From Candidatus Fibrimonadaceae bacterium (lineage in GTDB: Bacteria > Fibrobacterota > Fibrobacteria > Fibrobacterales > Fibrobacteraceae), in NCBI GenBank assembly GCA_031281265.1, contig JAITFO010000032.1, forward strand, positions 1 to 45,218: DNA of 45,218 bases. The letters run 5' to 3'. Shown one piece after another: positions 33,725 to 40,527 of this stretch. The first letter of the stretch is position 1. Each line of letters begins with the position of its first letter. The translations under genes were made by a program, and so were the position numbers. The notes below the pieces were generated by a model, which saw only the letters and a program-made list of their open reading frames with translations, was not told where the DNA came from and did not search any database.

Positions 33725-35161
33725 TTATTTCAACACAAATCTAACACTTTTTATTCCATGAACTTTGGCAAAATACACCCCGCTCGGCAGGGATAGTTTA
33801 ACCGTTTGCGAGCCGGAAATATTCAAACTTGTAACTTTATTTCCTCTAAGGTCAAAAATTTCCACAACAGTTTTGGCATTTGCTTCTAAACGCAAAGTTT
33901 TGTCGCTGAGTGTTTGAAGGGAGAAATGAGTTACAGGGATGCGGTTTTTCAAAATAGGCTCTGTATCTTCGCCGGAAGAAGAAGAGCCATCCACTGCGCT
34001 GGAACTGCTTTGGGTACTAGAGCCAGGGCAAGGAACTTCGTAATACCAATAACCGTCTGTAAGGTTGGATGCTATTTGAGTTCCATCCCACACCCAGCCC
34101 GAAGCGCAAGTGTTCATATTTCCTTCAAATTCACCTTCGTTTTCCACTTTGCATACATAGCATTTGTTGTTTGTGTGTTTAAAGCAAGCGGTGTATGGGT
34201 CTGAGGGAACGGTGCTTGTTGGATATTCTATTAAAGGGGTTTTGCAGGTAGTTGCCTGAGTTTTTGCAACGCTTGAACTACTGCTTGCAGGTTTGCTGGA
34301 ACTGCTGGAGGTTCCACCGCCTACAGAATTGCTGGAAGTTGTAGCTGTTCCGCCGATAGTCAAAATATTCTTCGTTATCGTAGCCGAGCCATTAGCATTA
34401 CTGTTTTGACCTGTATAAGATTCAACTTTCAGTGCTACTTCGTATAAGTTACCGTCCATCTTCATGCCAACTTTTGCCCATTCCTCAAAGTGCTTGGAAA
34501 CAGAGATTGTACCGCTGGTGCGGTGGCTATTTGTGTTTTGAGGGACACTAAAATATTGCTTAAAATTCCCGTTGCCAGTTAACATAGGTTGATTAAGCCT
34601 GTCGCATACATAGAAATCGTAAGCAATACCGTCAATGGTAGCCGAACCTTTTTTAGTTGAGTTAGTGCCACTCGTAGCCGAGTTATAGCTGCCGCGGTCT
34701 TGAATAATGTAATATTCAATTTGATTGGTGAAATTGGAAGGTTGGCTTCCCGATGCGAAAAATGCCCAGCCATATACGCCGAGCATTTTTACATTGTCGG
34801 TGGAGTTCCATGAAGCTGCAAAATCAATGCTTATATTGCCATAATTAAGTGCGGGTTTGGCAGGGTCACGGCCCGATATGTTTCCCCCTGAAGTAGTGGA
34901 AAATTTTCTGCCACAGCGGAAAAGGACATTTATTGTCCTACTCCATTGGGCGGTGAATGTTCCGCCTTTAGCGTTAGCACTGGTACCGTTATCTCCATTT
35001 GTAGTCATGGAAGTGGTACCTGCATTATCTTGACTCCAAAGCTCGCAATCGTAGTTATTGTAAGTCCAGGTTGTACTAGATGTTTTTGTTTCATCTGCCA
35101 GTACCGCCGTTGGCACGGCAAAGGTTATTGCGAGGCATAATGCGATTGTGACTTTTTTCAT
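33725..35161 (-). CDS. GH11 xylanase with Cys-rich module and T9SS-like tail
   Basis: A secreted 478-residue endo-1,4-beta-xylanase. Signal peptide 1-22. The GH11 jelly roll shows 'QIEYYIIQD' with nucleophile E149 and 'LKVESYTG' with acid/base E247; 'FKQYFSVPQNTNSHRTSGTI' is typical. After a Ser linker comes a Cys-rich module (about 325-400) and a different C-terminal domain resembling type A secretion-sorting tails ('VVEIFDLRGNKVTSLN', 'LPSGVYFAKV'), unlike the short tail of its neighbours. ATG 35161, with GGAG 8 bp upstream, is preferred over ATG 35173, which overlaps that RBS. It lies 24 bp after the esterase gene. Confidence 0.92.
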   Translation of the reverse strand: MKKVTIALCLAITFAVPTAVLADETKTSSTTWTYNNYDCELWSQDNAGTTSMTTNGDNGTSANAKGGTFTAQWSRTINVLFRCGRKFSTTSGGNISGRDPAKPALNYGNISIDFAASWNSTDNVKMLGVYGWAFFASGSQPSNFTNQIEYYIIQDRGSYNSATSGTNSTKKGSATIDGIAYDFYVCDRLNQPMLTGNGNFKQYFSVPQNTNSHRTSGTISVSKHFEEWAKVGMKMDGNLYEVALKVESYTGQNSNANGSATITKNILTIGGTATTSSNSVGGGTSSSSSKPASSSSSVAKTQATTCKTPLIEYPTSTVPSDPYTACFKHTNNKCYVCKVENEGEFEGNMNTCASGWVWDGTQIASNLTDGYWYYEVPCPGSSTQSSSSAVDGSSSSGEDTEPILKNRIPVTHFSLQTLSDKTLRLEANAKTVVEIFDLRGNKVTSLNISGSQTVKLSLPSGVYFAKVHGIKSVRFVLK

Positions 35162-35185
35162 ACTGAACTCCATAGTTGAAACTGT

Positions 35186-36328
35186 TTACCTTTGAATCCC
35201 AAGAGCTTTATCCAAGAAATCCAATATGTCGGGCGTGTCCGAACCGCTGGCAAAGTCAGCGTGACTTCCGCCGCTTATTTTATTGAATGTCACCTTGCCG
35301 AGAGGTTCCGCGTTTGGCGTAACGCTCTTGATTTTTTCAAACAATATGTCCGACTGCTGCCAGGGAACTATATTATCGTTAGTGCCATGCCGCATATATA
35401 GGGGCGGTGTGTTCGCCGAGACCCAATTCAACGGATTTTGCTTTTGGAGATTATTTCTCATGTTTTCCGTATTGTCTGTTAAGTTGCCCCCCAATGGTCC
35501 GCCAGCCATAGTATTGTGCATTGTACTTCCAGATTGTTCTACCAACTTGGAGAAATCCGTAAGCCCCGATGAACTTGCCGCTGCCTGAACATCACTGGAA
35601 ACACCGGCGTTGCCGAGCGTGGTTACATCATAAGTGTGGGTTGTGCCAGAAAGGGCGCAAACTATATTAGTCAGGTAGCCTCCCGCCGAGAAACCCGCTA
35701 TGACGAACTTATTTGGGTCAAGATGGTACGTTTCTGCGTTGGCTCTTAAATGGCGTATAGCCGCCAAAATATCCTCCACCATTTGCGGGAAAGACGGTTT
35801 TTGGGGATTGTTACCGTATAAGAGATATCCGGCGCTGGCAACGGCATAACCCTTCTCTGGAGTGTTTGCGCTTGAAATAAGCCCGTTGTTGTTTTTGCTT
35901 AACTCCCAGTCCCCGCTGGTAAACCCCCCGCCGTGGACATACAATATCAACGGGAAAGGCCCGTCCCCCGAACTCGGCAATTTAAGGTCTAATCTTTGGC
36001 GGTTGTGCTTGTTCGCAGCTGGAGCGGTGGACGCGTAATCGACATTAGTCCAAGAACGCGTGGTAATAGGTGTAGATGCTTGGCTGCTTGAACTTGCTAT
36101 CTCGGAACTACTTGAACTTACTGCTTCGGAACTGCTTGAAATTTGTGAAGGGAGACTACTGGAACTTGGAGTTCCAGAGTTATTGCTGGAACTTGAATTC
36201 ATATTTTGTTGCCCACCAAGCACTGGAGGCGTTGGATCATTTGAATCCGATGAGCAGTTCGCTAAAACCAAAAAAATTGAGAAGAAAAGGAAACATACGA
36301 GACCTTTTTTGGATTTTTGAGCGGACAT
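35186..36328 (-). CDS. Exported alpha/beta-hydrolase (carbohydrate esterase-like), copy 2
   Basis: A 380-residue paralogue of the gene at 29788, with the same leader ('MSAQKSKKG' ... 'VLANCSSDSND'), poly-Ser linker, 'VHGGGF' oxyanion motif, 'GFSAGGY' nucleophile elbow and 'GSHADF' histidine. The open frame extends upstream to 36409, but GGAGG before ATG 36328 fixes the start. It heads the run esterase-GH11-GH5. The region between it and the divergent AbiEi-like gene (36329-36476) is AT-rich and holds both promoters. Confidence 0.88.
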   Translation of the reverse strand: MSAQKSKKGLVCFLFFSIFLVLANCSSDSNDPTPPVLGGQQNMNSSSSNNSGTPSSSSLPSQISSSSEAVSSSSSEIASSSSQASTPITTRSWTNVDYASTAPAANKHNRQRLDLKLPSSGDGPFPLILYVHGGGFTSGDWELSKNNNGLISSANTPEKGYAVASAGYLLYGNNPQKPSFPQMVEDILAAIRHLRANAETYHLDPNKFVIAGFSAGGYLTNIVCALSGTTHTYDVTTLGNAGVSSDVQAAASSSGLTDFSKLVEQSGSTMHNTMAGGPLGGNLTDNTENMRNNLQKQNPLNWVSANTPPLYMRHGTNDNIVPWQQSDILFEKIKSVTPNAEPLGKVTFNKISGGSHADFASGSDTPDILDFLDKALGIQR

Positions 36329-36476
36329 GGTATCCTCCAGTTTACAATGTTGATATATATAATATATGATGTTTTTTAAAAAACAGTAAGTTTTTTGGAA
36401 AAAATGCAAAATTAATCGTTAAAAACGTAAAATAATTCTATTTTTATGTATATTTCCATAAAAAAGGAATTAGAAT

Positions 36477-37070
36477 GTGAATTATCGTTCTTTTGAGAGA
36501 GTTTTTAAGCAGTTTGGAATAGTCTCCGTTTCGCAGGTTAGGGCTACTAAGCTGGTTTTTGACAAAAATAATTTTGGGCGGTGGGAAAAGCAGGATTTGC
36601 TCGTTAAACTCAAAAATGGCTATTACGCTTTTGCAGATATAGCTGGTAGCAAAGGTTTTGCCTATTATGCGGCAGGCAAAATATACAAACCGTCTTATAT
36701 AAGTTTACGCACGGCACTTGCTTTTCACGGAATTATTCCAGAAACGGCAAACGATATTACATCGGTGTCTTCGTTGAAAACTTCAACTTATAAAAATAAC
36801 TTGGGCACTTTTTCTTATAAAAAAATAAAGCCCAGTTTGATGTTTGGTTACAATGCAATTGAAAAAAATGGCTTCACATTTTTTATGGCAAGCCCAGAAA
36901 AAGCCATTTTGGATTTACTGTATCTCTATCCATCTTGTAACTTAAAAAAAGAAATACAAAATTTGCGCTTGGATTGGAAGAAATTAACCGCTTTTGCAAA
37001 GAAGTTTAAAAAACGAGTTATTTTAGAAAGAGTTGATTTGCTGAAGAAGACTTTTTTGGAGGGTATATGA
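36477..37070 (+). CDS. AbiEi-like antitoxin, pair 1
   Basis: A 197-residue protein with an N-terminal winged-helix-like part ('FKQFGIVSVSQV', 'WEKQDLLVKLKNGYYAF') and a C-terminal domain as in AbiEi transcriptional antitoxins ('YISLRTALAFHGIIPE', 'FTFFMASPEKAILDLLYLYP'). AbiEi represses its own operon and opposes the AbiEii nucleotidyltransferase (type IV system). The start is GTG, with AAGGA 9 bp upstream. It overlaps the toxin-like gene by 4 bp (ATGA). Confidence 0.82.
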   Translation: MNYRSFERVFKQFGIVSVSQVRATKLVFDKNNFGRWEKQDLLVKLKNGYYAFADIAGSKGFAYYAAGKIYKPSYISLRTALAFHGIIPETANDITSVSSLKTSTYKNNLGTFSYKKIKPSLMFGYNAIEKNGFTFFMASPEKAILDLLYLYPSCNLKKEIQNLRLDWKKLTAFAKKFKKRVILERVDLLKKTFLEGI

Positions 37071-37903
37071 TTTCTTTGGAACAGATTTACAGCTACTTTC
37101 CCGATATGGAAAAAACGGGGCCATTAAAGAAACAGATGTTGAGAGAATATTTACAATTTATGATTTTGGATTTTTTATCCACACGTCCATTTATAAACAG
37201 AATTATACTTGTCGGTGGGCCTGCGCTTCGTTTTAAATACGGACTAGACAGGTTTACCAGAGATTTATTTTTTAATTACATAGATTGTTCAGAAGATGAT
37301 TTTATAAAAATGACAGATTCCGTAATTTCTTTTTTAGAAAAAGCTGGGGTTAAAGTTGAGTCCAAATACAAGGAAAATTCAAACCATGTTCTCCTTAAAA
37401 GATATCTTTATTTTCCAAAATTTCTTTTCAACATAAAGTTTTCTGTTTTTGATGAAAAGAGATTTTTTAGCTCCATAGGTGTGATTCAGAGTAAATTGAT
37501 GCAAGGCTCTACAATTAAAACCAAAATAGAGGAAAAGGGGTTTAAATATAAACAAGATTTGGGATATGATAGCGGTTTTGAGACAATAAACGGTTGCGGT
37601 TTTTCCTTTCTATTCCCAATGCCGAGTATTTCCACTTTATTTTCAATGAAACTTGCTGCTCTCATTTTAAGGCAAAATGGAAGAGATTTTTACGATGGTT
37701 TGTTTTTAAAGAAATTCGCTAAACCGGATTATGTTTTTTTGAAGCATAGGGTTGGAGTGTCGAATAAAGCTGAGTTGCACGCCAAAATAACAGAGGCCTT
37801 GAAATATACGGACCTTGAAAGCAAAACCAAGGATGTTGAGCATCTGGTGTTTGATAAGAAAAATTTAGAGAGGGTTAAGAATTTTTGGAAATTAATCCTT
37901 TAG
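37067..37903 (+). CDS. AbiEii-like nucleotidyltransferase, altered active site
   Basis: A 278-residue member of the AbiEii/MenA nucleotidyltransferase toxins. Motif I reads 'LVGGPALRFKYG' (usually GG-T-AL), and motif II reads 'RFTRDLFF' where the family has D-x-D, so the second metal-binding aspartate is replaced by Phe. The later 'MKLAALILR' and 'GRDFYDGLFL' motifs are intact. It probably still folds but may lack transferase activity. Translationally coupled to the antitoxin gene; its stop directly abuts the convergent DUF362 gene. Confidence 0.82.
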   Translation: MISLEQIYSYFPDMEKTGPLKKQMLREYLQFMILDFLSTRPFINRIILVGGPALRFKYGLDRFTRDLFFNYIDCSEDDFIKMTDSVISFLEKAGVKVESKYKENSNHVLLKRYLYFPKFLFNIKFSVFDEKRFFSSIGVIQSKLMQGSTIKTKIEEKGFKYKQDLGYDSGFETINGCGFSFLFPMPSISTLFSMKLAALILRQNGRDFYDGLFLKKFAKPDYVFLKHRVGVSNKAELHAKITEALKYTDLESKTKDVEHLVFDKKNLERVKNFWKLIL

Positions 37904-38839
37904 CTACATTTTAATTCGCCTTACGTTCAAATTATCTATATCCATAGTCCCTAATCCGAGCGTTTGACCGTGCGAAATATGCTGCACGTCGCTCAAAGGC
38001 ATGTCCTTTATCTGATTGAAAAACTTTGCGGCTGCCGTGTCCACAGCTACCATATCTTGCGATACGAATAGGGCTTTGGAGAGAACCGCGTCTTCAACCG
38101 ATTTGCCACGCGGCCCGTTTGATTTTAGAACTCTATAAGCATCTACCACATTGAGTATGGGTTTCTTTTCCAGCGTGCATACATCCGCTATACATTGCTG
38201 TAGGTTGGAGATGTGAAAAAGCCTTCTGTTCCAGATTATCCCCATTAAATTTTTCATAGCAATGCTCATGTTCGCACCGCCGTGCTGCTTTAATATGGGA
38301 ACATTTATCCATACATCGCAATCCAAAATGGCTTTATGCACTTTCATATCGCTCAGTTTTTTGGCTTTTGGCAGGGAAATTTTGCTGTAATAAGATTCTT
38401 CGTCTGCGGGCAGCACTTTTGCGCCAGCGGCTTTTGCCGCAGCTTCAATGCCGCTGTTTTCGTATGCTTTTTTCCAGTTATCGCAAGTGTTGTCAAAAAC
38501 CGCAACTTCCTTTGCGCCCGCTTCAAAACACTGGCGGATAATTTCCTTTACCAATATAGGATTTGTATTTGCCGCATATTCCGGTGCTTTATCCCACCCT
38601 ATATTTGGCTTCACAACTACTTTGTGCCCTTTCTTCACAAACTTGCCCATTCCACCCATCTCGGCAATGGCTTTTTTGAACATGGCGTCGGGTTCGCCTC
38701 CCATTACGGCTACCAAGTCCACGGCTTTTTCCGTTTGGGCATTTGCTGTGGGTTTGGCAAAAGCGAGAGCAGCGCCCGCTACCGCTAGATTCTTTAAAAA
38801 ACTCCGCCTATCCATATTGTTTTCCATATCCTTTTCCAT
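37904..38839 (-). CDS. Tat-exported DUF362 protein
   Basis: A 311-residue protein with a twin-arginine signal ('MDRRSFLKN', R11-R12) ending near 'TANA-QT', and the DUF362 domain ('VKPNIGWDKAPEY', 'GAKEVAVFDNT', 'NVPILKQHGG', 'MKNLMGIIWNRR'). The family is of uncertain biochemical role and often occurs with ferredoxin and Tat-dependent reductases; in this window such genes are at 7157 and 8538. Three ATGs (38839, 38827, 38815) are possible starts. A TATATT-containing box lies about 30 bp upstream. Confidence 0.88.
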   Translation of the reverse strand: MEKDMENNMDRRSFLKNLAVAGAALAFAKPTANAQTEKAVDLVAVMGGEPDAMFKKAIAEMGGMGKFVKKGHKVVVKPNIGWDKAPEYAANTNPILVKEIIRQCFEAGAKEVAVFDNTCDNWKKAYENSGIEAAAKAAGAKVLPADEESYYSKISLPKAKKLSDMKVHKAILDCDVWINVPILKQHGGANMSIAMKNLMGIIWNRRLFHISNLQQCIADVCTLEKKPILNVVDAYRVLKSNGPRGKSVEDAVLSKALFVSQDMVAVDTAAAKFFNQIKDMPLSDVQHISHGQTLGLGTMDIDNLNVRRIKM

Positions 38840-38906
38840 ATCAGGTTCCCGTAAAAGAGTTTATTGTATAAATATAGATATTTAAATATTTCTAAATTCC
38901 CCGTCT

Positions 38907-39590
38907 ATGCCTTATGTTATTTTACTGTTGCTCGCTTTTGCTGCCTATGGGCAGCACGATAAAACGGCTACACACTCGGTAGATAGTCGCGATGGCAAAA
39001 AATATAAAACTGCCAAAATAGGCAAGCATATTTGGATGGCAGAAAACCTCAACTATAACGCAAGCAACAGTAAATGTTACGACAACAAACCTGATAACTG
39101 CATAATGTACGGGAGATTATATGATTGGGAAACGGCTAGAAAGGCTTGCCCCAAAGGTTGGCATTTGCCAAGCCATAAGGAGCTGGCACACCTTATGGAG
39201 GTTATAGGCGATGCGGAGGGAACTTACGAGAGATCAGCGGAATCCACGACTGGACCTAAAATAAAATCGTCAGTAATTCGTGGCGATTATTTAACGGCAG
39301 GGAGCAAATTGAAGGCGAAAGACGGATGGAACGAAGCTGGCAACGGCAAGGATGTTTACGGATTTTCTGCTCTGCCGGGAGGCTTGTATTGGGCTGAGAA
39401 GGGCGAATTCCACGCAGTCGGAGAGTGGGGCTTATGGTGGATTGATGACATTTGCTATGATTTTGAGAGCCTTGATGGTGTTGAAAATATCGTTTGCTAT
39501 ATGGCTATGACACACAGAGCCGAGAATGTCCAATCTGGTGGAAAATTTGATATCAGCGACTTGCTGAGCGTTCGTTGTTTGAAGGACTAG
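38907..39590 (+). CDS. Secreted FISUMP-domain protein
   Basis: A complete 227-residue copy: signal peptide 'MPYVILLLLAFAAYG', 'DGKKYKTAKIGKHIWMAENL', 'MYGRLYDWETARKACPKGWH', 'FSALPGG' and the terminal 'SVRCLKD'. Same family as the gene at the window start. No RBS is seen; a TAAATT box ends 8 nt before the ATG. A short helical gene follows 23 bp downstream. Role unknown. Confidence 0.9.
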   Translation: MPYVILLLLAFAAYGQHDKTATHSVDSRDGKKYKTAKIGKHIWMAENLNYNASNSKCYDNKPDNCIMYGRLYDWETARKACPKGWHLPSHKELAHLMEVIGDAEGTYERSAESTTGPKIKSSVIRGDYLTAGSKLKAKDGWNEAGNGKDVYGFSALPGGLYWAEKGEFHAVGEWGLWWIDDICYDFESLDGVENIVCYMAMTHRAENVQSGGKFDISDLLSVRCLKD

Positions 39591-39613
39591 CGAGTTTTTC
39601 TAGATTTTTCATT

Positions 39614-40054
39614 ATGCCATCTTTAAAAGAAACGATGCTCGCTAATTTGCGAGAAATGGTGAAGCTGCAACGTGCCGCGCATGATTCCATGTTTAAATTT
39701 TCCATAAAAAAAATGTGGCCTATAAGTTTGATAGCTCCGCAAGTGGATTGGATTCGTATAACAAGAATGATGGACAAATTGCAATTGACGTGCAAGGAGC
39801 AAAAGGAATTTTTATCAAAAGAGCGGGGCAGTGCTCCCGAAGCGGATTTGCTCTTTTTAAAATTGCTGCCGGATTATTTGGACTGGCTACTTAAAGTTGC
39901 GGAGATGTTGGGACGCGCAGCAGCTTATAGGCAAGATGTTCTTGAAAAAAAGATAAAGATGAGCATTAAGGAATGGAATTCCATTTTAAAATCTTACAAC
40001 GAAGCAAGCGATAACATGGCTAAGGTTGGGATTACCTTGTATAAGGCGTATTGA
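39614..40054 (+). CDS. Helical hypothetical protein
   Basis: A 146-residue protein predicted to be almost wholly alpha-helical ('LKETMLANLREMVKLQRAAH', 'EADLLFLKLLPDYLDWLLKV'), with no signal peptide and no known motif. The frame is open back to 39575, overlapping the FISUMP stop, but ATG 39614 gives a more normal soluble start. It lies 32 bp before nrdR. Confidence 0.6.
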   Translation: MPSLKETMLANLREMVKLQRAAHDSMFKFSIKKMWPISLIAPQVDWIRITRMMDKLQLTCKEQKEFLSKERGSAPEADLLFLKLLPDYLDWLLKVAEMLGRAAAYRQDVLEKKIKMSIKEWNSILKSYNEASDNMAKVGITLYKAY

Positions 40055-40074
40055 TTGGCAAACTGGCCATTTTC

Positions 40075-40080
40075 TATATT
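40075..40080 (+). promoter_or_regulatory. Putative -10 box of nrdR
   Basis: TATATT within TTCTATATT ends 6 nt before the nrdR ATG; TTGATT lies 18 bp upstream of it as a possible -35. Transcription would start at or next to the ATG. Confidence 0.45.
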
Positions 40081-40086
40081 CTCTAC

Positions 40087-40527
40087 ATGATATGTCCGCA
40101 CTGCAAGGCAGATAACGATAAGGTTATAGAAACTCGCGCCAGCGGTGATTCCATACGGAGGCGCAGGGAATGCCTTGATTGTGCCACCCGTTTTACAACT
40201 TATGAATATGTGGAAAAAGTTTCCGTAACGGTTGTCAAGCGAGATGGCAGGCGTGAACCTTTTGGACGGGAAAAGCTGATTTCCGGCATAAGAAAAGCCT
40301 GTGCCAAACGTCCCGTTAGCAACGAAAAAATAGACGATATGGTAGCTTTAGTTGAAAACGAGCTTGCACAGCTAAAGCAAACGGAAGTTTCTTATGCCGT
40401 TGTGGGCGATTTGGTTATGAAAGAGCTATCCAAGATAGACCCTGTGGCTTATGTGCGTTTTGCATCTGTATATAAAGAATTTAGGGAAGTAAAAGATTTT
40501 ACTACATTTGTTGGAAAAGATGATTAG
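40087..40527 (+). CDS. nrdR: Transcriptional repressor NrdR
   Basis: A 146-residue repressor of ribonucleotide-reductase genes. N-terminal zinc ribbon with C3, C6, C29 and C32 ('MICPHC', 'CLDCATRFTTYE'), then an ATP-cone (about 48-138, 'VVKRDGRREPFGREKL', 'VAYVRFASVYKEF') sensing ATP/dATP. Length is normal. The open frame extends upstream to 40051, but 'MICPHC' is the conserved N-terminus. No nrd gene is in the window. The 3' end overlaps the start of the sigma-like/DUF4116 gene by 8 bp. Confidence 0.96.
   Translation: MICPHCKADNDKVIETRASGDSIRRRRECLDCATRFTTYEYVEKVSVTVVKRDGRREPFGREKLISGIRKACAKRPVSNEKIDDMVALVENELAQLKQTEVSYAVVGDLVMKELSKIDPVAYVRFASVYKEFREVKDFTTFVGKDD

Noticed and set aside
36329-36409. 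27-codon N-terminal extension of esterase 2
   Set aside because: GGAGG lies inside it in front of the ATG shared with the other esterase copies, so it is untranslated leader.
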